DNA of 64,000 bases from Xylaria sp. FL1777 (Eukaryota > Ascomycota > Sordariomycetes > Xylariales > Xylariaceae), in contig MU400532.1 in assembly GCA_022578965.1 (NCBI GenBank), positions 1-64,000 on the forward strand, in the 5' to 3' direction. The notes below the pieces were generated by a model. It made no database searches. It had not been told where the DNA came from and was given only the letters and a program-made list of their open reading frames with translations. Below, in pieces: positions 25,901 to 38,193 of the stretch (position 1 is its first letter; the number at the start of each line of letters is the position of its first letter). The translations under genes and the position numbers were made by a program.

Positions 25901-28900
25901 ATAGGTTTTAATCCTTTTAAAAGTTTATACTTATATATTTTCTTAAATTGCATATTTTTAATTTTTTTTTTGTTGCTTTTTGTTAATTGTTAAATTTTTT
26001 ATTTAAGATTTAAAACTTTTGTGCTTTATGTAGTTTTTTTGCTAAGCTAGTAATTTAGTAAATATATATTAGTTTTTTAGTTGCTAACGTTCTTAAGTTT
26101 TTAAGTTTAAGCTTTTAATATAGTTTATTACTAATATAATAATTTAGCTTGTTTTTAGTATTATGCTAGCTATTATATAAAGGCCTTAAAAGTATAAACT
26201 TATTTAAGATTTTATAATAAAGTTTATTTTTAGTAACAAAAAGTAAGTAGCTTGTTTTTTGCTAACTATATATAGCAGAAAAAGTAACGATTTTTTATTT
26301 ATTTAAATAGTAGTTTTAAAGCATTTAATATATTTAATAGAATTACTAGTTTAGTTAAATCTTTTTTAGGTTATATTAGTATTTTAAGTAGTAAAGCTGT
26401 TTTTATTAATAAAAAAGTCTATAATAATACTAAATTGCGCTTTAAAGTTAATAATTTTAGTAATATTACTTTTATAGATTTTGTTTTTTATTTTTATAGT
26501 AAGCCTTAAGCAAAGTTATATAAATTTTTCTAGCTTTATAACGCTTAAAAAAGTAGCTAAAATATTCTACGGTTTTATTAGTAAAGCTATTATAAAACAT
26601 AGATTTAAAAAGCTTATATGTTTTTAGTTAAAATAATTTATTAAACTTAAGTTTTTTTTATTATAAAATCTATACTTTAGTGTTCTTTTAAATAAGTTTA
26701 AGCTGCTGCTATTAGTATAATTGTTATATTTTTTATAAATCCTTAGTTTAAAAAGATTAAAGTTTTAGCTTGCATTTTGTAGGATTATTAATACTAGTTG
26801 TGTTAGCTTTTTAGGCTTATTTACTCTTTTTAGCGTTATTAATGCAGAATTAGCATTAAACTAAAGTTTAATTAAAGATACTACTTTTTTAAAAAGCAGC
26901 AAAAGTATAACAATTAGCAACTTTTATTTTTTTGGGTTATTTTTAAATAATAGATATATAATGTTATATTAGTTTAAAATTCTTAAAAGCATTTTGTTAA
27001 ACTTTAACTTGTTTTTTAACGTTTAAAGGTTTAAAGCAATATAAGCAAAGAACAACATTACTTAATTATTTTATTAGTTTTAATTGCAAATAACTTTTAT
27101 TATTTTGCAGCAATGCTTTTTTAAAAAAGCAGTTATAAAGCTAAATTAAAGCATATAAGTATATATAATAAAACTATTATAATTTATTTTATTGTTAATT
27201 TGTGCTACTAAATAGTTTAATAAAAAGCTAGTTTTGTAAGTGCTACTTAATAATTTTTGTTTATTAAGTTAATTAGCTAACTATAATACTAGCTAAAAGC
27301 TTGCTTATGCTTTTTTAGCTGCTATTTATTAAGATTTTATGTTTTTTTCTGAAAAGTTTACGCTTTTATAAAAGAAGGCATTTTTTATGTTTACTTAAGT
27401 TAAGATTTTATATAATGGAATTTTTAGTTAAGCTTTATATTCTAACTTATTGTTTTTTTTTTTTAAAACAAGCTATAATATGTTTAGCTTAATTTGTTAA
27501 TTTAGACTTTTACTAAAGTTATTTAAAAGTAGTAGTATTATTTTTAGCATTAATTTAAGAACTTTTGCTGCTTTAAAATATAATTTGGCTTTTATTTAAG
27601 CAATTGTTTAAATAAGAACACTAGAATACTTTAAGACTTTTATTATAAAATTCTTAAAAGTAATATCTGTTTTTTTGTTTAAAAAGTTTTTAGACTTTTT
27701 AGCTTATATTTTTTTAAATTTTAAATTTCTTTTTATAAGCTTTGCTTTTTGTATTCCTTAAGGTCTTTAATAATTAAAACCTTTTGTTTTTAATAAAGTA
27801 TTTTGCTTAAAAAAATTGTTGTTTATTTGTGTATTTTTAGTGTTAAGTTAAGTAAAAGATTTATTATTATTTAAATAAACTTTTTTAATTATTTAACTTA
27901 TAAAGGGCTTTTTTTTTAGCTTTTTAGGTTTTTTTTTACCTTTTGTTTAATAAGGGGTAGCTTTTTTTAATAAAGGTTTATAACAATTAGCTTAAAATAT
28001 ATTTACGCTAATTTTTTTGCTTAGTATATAGCTTTACAAGATTTTAGTGCTGTTTGCATTATAGGAAGTGCTTTATATAAAGTTTTAATTAGTTGCAATA
28101 AAGCTGTTATTTGGCTTGCTGTTTATTAAGTTGTTTTTTTTAATATTATAAGCTTTTGTTAGTTTTATTTTATAAAATATAAAAGTTTAATCGTTAGATT
28201 TTTTACTTGAAAATTAGGCTAGCTGCTTGTTTTTTAGCTAGTAAAGTTTTTTATTTTTTAGTTCTTTTTGTTTGCTTTTTATTTTAGCATTTAAATCTTC
28301 GTTATTTAGAACAAAGTCTTTTTTTTAGAGTTAATAATAAGCTTTCTGCTTTAGTGGCTTATTGTTGCTTAAAATAAAGTTATATATTTATTTTATTGCA
28401 GCGTTAAGTATTTTTTCTTTATTTTTGCTAATTTTTATGATTTTTAAAGGAACTTTTATGCATTTAAAGCTTGCAGGAAATTTTGGCTTTTTTAAACACT
28501 ATTTGGAGTTTTAATGTATAATGTTTTCCTGTTTTAATTTGTAAGTAAAGCTGCACTTATAAACGTAGTAATTATTTATACTATATTTTTAACAAATAGT
28601 TATTTTTGCTAAATAAAGATTATTTAACTTTACTTGTTATAAAAAATTAAACGATTGTTTATTTTGTTTTTGTTTTTTAGAATTATATTTACTTTTTTGT
28701 AAATATTTAAAAGTTATAGCGTTAATGCTAAATATTTGCTTTTTTAATAGATTTATGTTAATTTTATAATATTGCAGTGCTTATAGTTCTTAATTAATAG
28801 GCCAAACATATTAATTTTATAGTTTTTTTAGCATTTCTTTTAGTTTTTTTTTTATAATTGCTGCGTTTTTTTGTTTTAATTTTAACTGTTATATTTACTT

Positions 28901-30048
28901 AGTAATATTATTTATGTTTTAATTATAAGCAAAGTATTAAGCTAGTTTTATTTGCTGCTTTTTAATAACAACTTTTTTAGTAGCTAGTATAATTATATTA
29001 ATGGCTAGCTTAGTAGTATTAATAGTAGTATATAAAAGTTTATTAAGGTTATAATTATATAAATAATTAACTTTTTTTTATGCTTTGCGTGCTTTTTTTG
29101 TTTTTTTAAAATAAAGATTAGCTTAAATTTTTTATTTATTTAAATGTTTAATGTTTTATGAAGATTTTTATATAATATCTTATTTAAGTTATTATATAAC
29201 TTTTTAAAGAATTTTATTACTTTAGTTTTATTAAGCAAGCTTTATTTTTTTATGGCTTTTTTACTTGTAAAAGTAGCATGCCTTTTTTTTTTTCTAAAGT
29301 TTGCTTATTTAAAAATAAGTGCTATAAAAAAGTAATAGCTACGTTTTATGCAAAGTTTTTAAGTAATAGCTAGCTTATAACTAAAAAACCTTGCTTTTTA
29401 TTTTTTAATAAAAAATAGTATTAGTTTAAAAAACAAAGTGTATTTTTAATTGTTAATTATTTTTTATATTAATACATAAGCTTAGATTTATTTAGTATAA
29501 ATAAGCATTAAATTTGCTTATATTATAACTTTTAGGAGTTTTAGCAATACTTATTTTTTTTTAAGCTTGTTTTTTATTTTTTTTGTTTATACGAAAGCAA
29601 TTATATTTTTTTTTTTAAAAAGCACTAGTTTTTTAGTAAAAATTTTTTCTTTTTGGCTTTTTAAGGGTTTTTAGCAATAAGTTTTCTAGCTATGTTATCT
29701 TAAAGATTATATTAGCTTTTTAATATTTAATTGCTGTTTTACTAGAAAAAATAAAAACGCTTTGCAAGTTAAGCTAAAAGAAATAATTTAATATTTTTAT
29801 ATATTAATCTTAGGTTTTATTGATTAAAAGCTGCTAGCTTAAATGCTTATTACTAATTATAGCTAAACTGCTTATGCTAAGTAAATTTTGCTTATTGCTA
29901 GCTAAAGCAGCTAAGTATAATATATTGTAACTTGTATATAAAAATTGTAGTAATTAATTAATAAATAAATTAAATATATAAATTAACAATAATAAATTGT
30001 TTGCTTGTAAGTTTTATAGTATTATTTGTTATAAATAAAAAATCGCAG
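22985..30048. other. RIP-degraded DNA between R2 copies 2 and 3
   Basis: No gene can be assigned. Two patches have coding-like texture. 24000-24430 (+) reads open for tens of codons in two frames. 27750-28230 (-) includes the clean run TASQITALLQLIKTLYKALP followed by IMQTALKSCKAIY and a lysine-rich tail, a helical Q/K-rich texture of the sort found at the C-terminus of fungal pogo/Fot1 transposases, but with no DDE core recognisable upstream. Everything else is stop-dense. Confidence 0.45.
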
Positions 30049-30344
30049 CAATATAATTACGCTAGATTTACTATAACACTTTAATTGTAAGAAAATAAGT
30101 TATAACTTATATATTTAAGCAATTAAGCTATATATAAATTAAGAAATAAAACAATTAATAAAAAGGCTATATAACAATATAAATAAAGCAACTATAGCTA
30201 ATTTTTATTATATTGTTCGTAATATTTAAGTTTATGCTTTAAAATCTAGCGCAATATTTACTTTTTTATTTTTATTATATAATTTAGCTTAAACTTATTT
30301 TAATTAGCTAGTTAGCTTGTTTAGTTACTTTACTTTACTTTAAT
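30049..30344 (+). repeat. Dispersed repeat R2, copy 3
   Basis: Same orientation as copy 1. It starts CAATATAATTACGC and ends TTTAGTTACTTTACTTTA. It is heavily mutated by C-to-T and G-to-A changes but collinear with copy 2, including the ~44 bp missing from copy 1. Flanking sequence differs on both sides from the other copies, which fixes the repeat ends at about CA(G/A)T and CTTTA. Confidence 0.85.
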
Positions 30345-31817
30345 AGTTAATAATAAAAAGCTAGTAATAAAGAAAATATTATATATTACTATAACATAGC
30401 TAATGTAATAATAGCATAGCTTTAAGATTTTAGTATGCTTAATAAACATATATTTTATAAATATTAGCTAAATATAACTTTATTGCACTAAGTTATTTAC
30501 TTTTATTTTCAGGATTAGCATTACTGCTAAAAGGCATTATAACAAATAGTTTATAATACGTAAAAGCTAAACATTAATTAGTATATATACTTAGATTAAG
30601 CTAAACAAAAATATGTACTATAGAAGATATAGCAGCTAAAGCAAAGTAGATTTTTAAATAACTGCAATAAATTAGCAGCTATTTTTAGCTATAAATTAAA
30701 TCTATAAATATACTAAAGTAAGCGTAAGCTAAAGTAGTAGTAGTAGTAATAATAATAAGGTTAATTGTTAAAACAAGTAAAATTAGCAAAGGTAAATAAA
30801 TAAGCATTCTTTTTAACACTTATATAATTAGCACTTTAGCTATATATAGCTTTATTAGCTATTTTTGCAATTAGTACACTTTTATATAAATTGCATTTTA
30901 TTTTTCGACTTTAATAATGCTTAAAAAATCTTTACTTAAGTAAGTTATAGCTTTATTAGTAACTTTTTTTTTTATTTACTTTTAGATAACCTTTTGGACT
31001 ATATACCTTTGTATATATGTTATACTGTTTAAATATAAATTAAACATGTTAGTATATATATTACACATAAACTAACTATTAATCGAAATAGCTAAACATT
31101 TTTATAAAGCTATTTTAGAACTTTTAATAGCTAAATAGTTCTGCAAAGCTATTGCTGAACTAGACCTATTTTTTTTGTAGTATTAACTTATATAAACTGC
31201 TTTTAAATATATATTAATTGCAACTTAATAATACTTCTAGTAAAATAGCTTAAATTAAATAATTAGTTTATTATACTTTTGCTAGCCTTTTTATTTTTAA
31301 TAACCTTATAACTAAACATTTTTATTAAACTATTTAACTTTTTAAACTAATACTTTTTTAAGTTTTTTAAAATACTTAGCACATAATATAATTAATGCTA
31401 GTTTTAAAGTACTTTTATTTCTTGATCTAAGAATTTTGTTTTTAAGCAGTAATACTTTTATGTTTTTATTGCGTTATTAATATATAAACTTTACGAATTT
31501 TATAAACGTCTGAAATTTCCTTAAAAACTAAAGTATTTTATACGTAGTATAATTTATATTGTCTTAGAAATACTTATGCTTTTTTAGATAGCTTATAATA
31601 TATAAGTTATTTTAGGTTATTTTTAGAACCTTTTTTTAACTATACGGTTACTTAATAATACTAATAGCTTTGTAAGCTAACTTATATTTATTTAACTAAT
31701 TAATATACTTAATATATATAGCTATAAACCTTGCTAAAAATATAATACTTTTATTTTTATATTAATTAGTTATTGCTGCAAGTATTACTGTTTTAGCTAG
31801 GTTTTAAACCGAAGCGC

Positions 31818-31870
31818 TTAGTTAGCTAGTTAGCTAGTTAGCTAGCTAATTAGTTAACTAGTTAACTTAT
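31818..31870. repeat. TAGC/TTAG tetranucleotide microsatellite
   Basis: Runs of TTAGCTAG grade into TTAACTAG and TTAACTTA. Locally self-complementary, so it can fold on itself. Simple sequence; no function indicated. Confidence 0.7.
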
Positions 31871-34800
31871 TTACTTACTTATTAATCTATATTTCTTTTA
31901 ATTAATAAATACGTTTAACTTAATATAAATTATATTTGTAACGAAGTAGCAAATTATTGCTTTTAATACAAGTAGTTAAATTTAGTTAATTAAAATTAAT
32001 TAGCTAACATTATATTAAATAGCTATTTTAAGCTTTAGCTAACTTAACATTTTACTAAAAAGGCTACCTAAGTAAAAATAAAAAGTTAACGCTTTAGCTT
32101 AACTTATTATATAACTTTTAGTTTTTTACGTTATAATTAAAATGTATTGCTAAATAAATATAACATAATACTATAAAATGCGCTGTTATAGCATTATTAG
32201 TTATTTTCTTTTTTAGAATAATATATTATTTTATGTTGTTTTACTGCATAATATGTTTATAAAAGCCTATAAATATCCTAATTTTTATATTTTTTTGTAT
32301 TAAAATAAAGCAAAAAAGCTTATAAAAACTATACCTTTCTTTTAAGTATAAAAGAGAAATATAGTGTATTTATTTTATAACTACTTTTAAATATACTTAA
32401 TTAATTAAAACATTAAAAATTTAGCATTTAAACAAAACAGAATTAATTAAAGTTAATAATTAAAATATAGCTATTTTTAATAATATAGTTTATAAAAAGT
32501 CTACTATAAAAGCAAAAACATTACAGTAATATTTTGATGTTTAGCTATATAACTAAGCTATATTTAGCTATTAAAAGCTTTTATAAACATATATTTCTTA
32601 AGCTATATATACTAGTATTAATACTTGTAGCTACTATGTTTTAAGTATTAATAATACTAAAAAATATTATTAAATTTTGTTTTAAAAAAACAAGCAATTA
32701 AAGCTGCTTGTTTTCTGTATATATAGCATTTTTTCTTTTTTTCTTTTAATTATTAAAAATGCCTTTAATACATTTATTTTGATTTTTTTAAGAACTAATA
32801 TGCTTTTGTTTTATACTTTTTGTTAAGTTTAAGCAGTATATATTATATATTATTAGCATTAAGAATGCTTACGCTATAATACCTTTGTTTAGTTAATAGC
32901 TATACTAGTTTAATTCTTGCTAAAGTGTTTTAATGTTTTATGTTTTTATAACATATTTTTGTAATAAAGTGTATAAAATAAAGGTAAATTTTTCTGCCTT
33001 GCTACATATTGCTTTTATTAATTATAATAAACTTTTATTTATTAATCATTAGATATATTGCTTTTTACAAAAAAATCAAGATTATATATAGTTTTATTAT
33101 AACTATACTGTTTTAGATTATATTTTTATGTTTTTTATTCTTTAAAAACAACTTATTTTAGTTAATAAAGATTTAGTTATATTATTATTTTATTTGCTAT
33201 ATTGCATTGCTTTTTTATTTACTTTAGGCTTTTTAGCAATAGTTATTAACTTAAAAGATAGCTTATATATGTTATTAATATTTATACGAACTATATTAAT
33301 GTGCTAATTATTGCTTTTAACTGCTGTTTAATAATTAGTAATAGTTTAGCTAAAGTACTTTAAAGTCTTATAATTATAGCTGCATAGTATGCTATATAAT
33401 ATTGTTGGTTTTTATTTTTTTATACTTAATTAATAAATTTTGCTAAGCTTACATATTTATTGAAAATTTATAACAACTTTCCTTTTAATAGTAATAACCT
33501 TAAGAAACTATTAGTAACACATAAAATTAGCATTATAGCAAATTGGCTATTTATTTATAATTATTATAGTTTGCTTAATATTTAAGCAATAAATGTAATG
33601 CTTAACTTTTTACGTTTTATGTTTTGCTATTTAAAGTTAAATAATAGTTAACTAGTTAATAATGTAAAACTAAAAGCTTTGTTTTTAAATAAAGCGTTAT
33701 ATTACATTTAGTACTAAAATAACTCTTATAAGTATAAATTTATTACATATATATTATGTTAAACTATTAAAGCTTATAGCTATATAATTATTGTATTTAA
33801 ATTAACTAATAACTAAAACTTTACTGCTAAAACTATATATTATATTACAGTTAACTTATGTTTTATGTTAATTAAATAGCAAACTGCTAAACTAAACTAT
33901 TTATTACTACTATTAAACAACGTATGTTTTAGCTGCTATATATTAAAATATTTCCTGTTATTATTAGTTAAAATGAACTATTACTATACTTTTTATGTTT
34001 AGTTTATAAAGTAAGTAACTATAAAGTAAAAAAAACACTAGTAATAACTAAAACATAAGCATAATTAATTAGTTAAATTAAAAAATAAACAGAATAATTT
34101 ATGCAAAAAAACCTTGTTTTTACTTAAGCAAATATATAACGCACGCTAAGAATAGCTGTTTTATTAGCAGTATAAAGTATAGAAAAATAGCTTAAGTTTA
34201 AGTAGTTTATTATGCTATATATATACTTCTGAGTTTTTTGCTATAACTGCAATAAATAGCAATATTTCATAATATATAACTAATATTAGTTAGTATAAGT
34301 TTAGTTTTTTTAAGTTAATAAATAAGTTATAAGTTATTATAAAAAACCTTATAATATTTAAGTTTTAATTTTAGATTTGTTTTTTTTTTAAATCTATTAG
34401 TTATTTTAGCTATTTATTGATTTAATTGTAGTAGCATATATGTTATAAAGGTAAAATATCTAATAATTATTATTAGTTATTTTTTCTAAATAAAGAAATT
34501 ATCTAAATTTTTATAAAATAATAAAATTGATTTTTTTTATAACAGAATTAATGTTTTTTATAGTAAGTAATACTTGTTTTACTTTTTGTAGTAATATATT
34601 ATTTAATATATAATTAATTTTATTTGTTTTTATATTATTAAAACGCATATTTAAATAAAGCTGCTTTATAGCATTTTGAAACAGTTTTGCAAAACATTTA
34701 TAAAAGGGCTATTTTTTTTTAGTGTATTAAATACATTTAATAGTTAGTTTAACGCTATAAACGTTTTTGTTTAAAGCATTTTAAGCATAAGCTTTTTTTA

Positions 34801-37201
34801 AAATAAATAACTTTATTTGTTTTTAAATGTTATAATTAGCGTTTGTTGTTTTAATGTTATTTTTAATTATAACATAGCTATTTTATAGATATTTGCTTTT
34901 ATAAGCAATAATAAACATAAATAAATTTTTTTTATTATATGTTTATAAAACTGGTTTTTAGTTTATAAAAAGTAATAAAAATTTTAGTAGTGTTAAAATT
35001 ATAACGTTAAAGAATTAATTTTTTATTAATTTTATTTTATTAGTAAATATTATATAATATAAATAACAAATTAAATAGCTAATATATATAAGATTCTTTA
35101 AATAAACAAAAGGATTCTTTGCTTTTGTAGTAATAATTAGCACATATATATTATATTTAGAATTAATGATTTACTAAACAAAAAATAACGCAGCTAAAAA
35201 ATTTGCTATGTTTTTTTAAGCATTTAGAATATTGTTTAAGTAGTATTAAGCTTGTAATTTAAATTAAGGCAGCAGCTAGATTTTAGGCCTTATGTATAAA
35301 CAATTTTCTATTTTTGCAGAAATTAATGCATAAAAGCCTAATTAGTGGTTTATTAATTAATTCTTTTATAAAAATAAAACGTAGCAGTTGTTTTTTTTTT
35401 TTTTAATAGCTTTAAGCTTTTAATTAGCATAAAGCTATTATAGCTAACTGTTTTTTTACTTTTGATTTTTTGTTGCTTAGTATTAACTTTGTAGTAAGAT
35501 TATTAATAATGTAATTAAATCTGGTTTTTTTTAAATATTTACTAACCTTTTAAATTTTAAGTTATGTTATACTTTAAAATCAATATTAAATAAAGGTTTT
35601 AAGTGCAATGCTAAATAGATTTATACTTTTTTTTTAACTTTATAGATTTTAACAACAAATATTTATATTATTATAGCTTTTTTTTTTACTTTAGCAATTT
35701 ATTTGTGCAGAAAAAAAGTTTTAAGCACTAAAAATTAAAAATATATTTATAACTATAAGCTTATTTAAAAGAAATTTAAAGAGTTAAATAAAACTAGTTA
35801 TTATTTAGTAATAATGCTAATAAAAAAAAAAAAACAAGTTTTATTACGATTATGCTTTTTAAATGAAATGCATAATTACGTGATAATTATATATAGTATT
35901 ATTTTTTATATGTGCTGTTTTTACGTTTTAAATTAGTTTTTTCGGTGGGCTTACTAAACCTAGTTTATTGTTTTGCAAAAAGGGCATTTTAGAAGTAAAA
36001 AATAAAAAGCTTTAATAAAAAGCTTAATAATGTTGCTAAAAAAAAATTAATTATTAGTATAGTAAACAATAGTAGCAAAACTAACTTTTTAGCTAACAAT
36101 TATATATTAAGAATTAAGCTATACTAGTTATAACGCTTATAGTAAAAAGTAGCGCTTAAAAACAAATTTTATTAAAGATATAATATTTTTAGTTTTTAAC
36201 TTTTGCTTTAATAACTTAAGTAGTGCTACTACTTTTATTACTGCTAGCATTTATAAATATATAGCTATTGTTTATTATATTAATAACTTAAGTAGTGCTA
36301 ATATTTTTGTTACTGCTAAAGATTATAAGCGTTTTGCGTTTTTTTTTTTTTTTTTTTTTAAATATAAAGTAATTATACCTTTTAGTTTTTAGCACTAATT
36401 TTATTATTACTACTAAAATAAAGTAGCATAAAATAAAGTAGTATAGCTATAAACATTAGTTTAATACTTTTATGTATTAAATAAACTATATAATATATAT
36501 TTTAGTACAGTAAATTAATTAGTATTAAAAAAATAAAATAATTAAATAAAACATGCTTAATTAATGCTAAACTTTTATAACTTTTATTGTTTGTTTTTTT
36601 TATATGTTTTAAATTTATTGCTAAGTTTATAAAAAAACAAGTATACCTTTTGTTTAATTATATTATAACTAAGCTATGCTTAAATATATTATATGATTAT
36701 TTTATTTATTATAATTTATTTTATTACTTATTTATACATTTTATATGGCTATATGTAGAAAGGTTAATTAAGCACATATATTAAAAAAAGCGTAAGCTTT
36801 TTATAAGTTTTAAAGTGTGCTATAAGTTAGCTACTTTAAAACTTAAAAAATGCTTTAAATTAGAAAAAAAGTAATATTAAAGAATATATAACAACTTTTC
36901 TTTTTTTTTTTTGTTTTATAAGCATTACTTGTTTATTTAGCTAATTAGTACGCTATTAATGCTATAGCTAGCTATTAATAGGTTTAAAAGAACAGTAGGT
37001 AGGCTAAAAAACATACTAACTATTATAGAAAACCTACCTCTTTTATAAAAAGTAAAAAAGTAAAGTAGCAAAAAGAAAACATAAATGCATATATAGCATA
37101 AAAGCAGCTTTTATATAAAAGTTGTTAAAGCAGCGCTAGCTTAGTTAATAAACTAAATATACTAAATAGTTAAGCTAAGCATTTTTAATAGTTAATATAT
37201 T

Positions 37202-37237
37202 ATTAATTAATTAATTAATTAATTAATTAATTAATTT
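37202..37237. repeat. (ATTA)n microsatellite
   Basis: Nine tandem ATTA tetramers, with a second looser ATTA/TTAA-rich block at about 37345-37395. Self-complementary simple repeat. Confidence 0.85.
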
Positions 37238-37905
37238 ATTTTAACGTTAAGTATAAAGCTTTAGCTACTTTATATACTTTTTAAAAGGTTTTAAATATAG
37301 TAAACTTTATTTATAATATAGTGAAATATGTTAGTACAAAAAGTTTAATTAATTAATCAACTAATTAATTAAGTAATTAATTAGTTTAATTAATATATAT
37401 AGTATATTGCTACTAAATATAATGCTATTTTATGCTTTTAAAAGCTTTATTATTTTAATGCTTGTAGTTATTACAACTTAATTTTTTAGGCTAAAAACTA
37501 TTAGTTCTTTGTTTAGTATGCAAATTATTTAACAAATAGTTAACATATTATAGGATTTTAATTATTTTATATCTTTTTTTCCTTTATATTAATAAATTTA
37601 TTTTTTAATTTAGTTTTTATGTTTATACTATTTAACTTATTTATTAATGCTTAGCAATTAATAAAAAAGCAGGTATTTAAAAAAACATTTAGTTTTATAT
37701 TGCTAAGCAACCGTATGCTATTTAAATTAGTAAACCTTAACAATTAAACATATATAAATAAGAATTTTTTGCTGTTTTTTTTTTTATTATTAGTTTTTTT
37801 GCTACTATTTGCTGTTTTGTTTAAATATAGAGCAACCTTAAAGAACGTTTTTTTTTAGGCCTTATACTTAGTTATAGCTAAGCTAGTTATATAAGCTATG
37901 CTTGT

Positions 37906-38193
37906 TTAGCTAAAAATAGCAAGCAATTTAATAATTTTTAGTACTTTTATTTTTTGTTTTTTAAAACTAAGAAATAGTGGTATAATACTACTTTTTAAAG
38001 CCGGATAATATATTGTTTTGTTATTTACTTTTTTAATAAAGATATAAGCAGGCAGTTTTGTGTAAAAATAAACACTTAGCGCTAAACAAATATATATTGC
38101 TGTAAAAAACGAAATAAACCTTTTTGCTAAAAATTTACTTCTGTTTATTATATTTAAACTAAGATAAATATTAGTTATTATAATAATTAGCAT
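37906..38193 (-). CDS. Possible 95-codon reading frame, unknown, probably a fragment
   Basis: This is the longest uninterrupted ATG-started frame in the window. It reads MLIIIITNIYLSLNIINRSK..., has a hydrophobic stretch at about residues 28-50 (FISFFTAIYICLALSVYFY) and a lysine-rich end. DNA here is slightly less AT-rich than its surroundings (AAAGCCGGATAATAT). The downstream minus-strand sequence keeps lysine/asparagine-rich texture with stops, so this may be the open part of a decayed longer gene rather than a real small protein. No family is recognised and there is no promoter or intron evidence. A chance frame is quite possible. Confidence 0.15.
   Translation of the reverse strand: MLIIIITNIYLSLNIINRSKFLAKRFISFFTAIYICLALSVYFYTKLPAYIFIKKVNNKTIYYPALKSSIIPLFLSFKKQKIKVLKIIKLLAIFS

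Noticed and set aside
12661..30344. R2 copies 1 and 3 as the two LTRs of one 17.7-kb element
   Set aside because: An inverted R2 copy lies between them, no matching target duplication was found, and no LTR-element domains are readable inside.
36587..36784. 65-codon hydrophobic frame
   Set aside because: Composition is what AT-rich DNA gives by chance (Phe, Ile, Tyr, Leu, Lys); no neighbours or motif.
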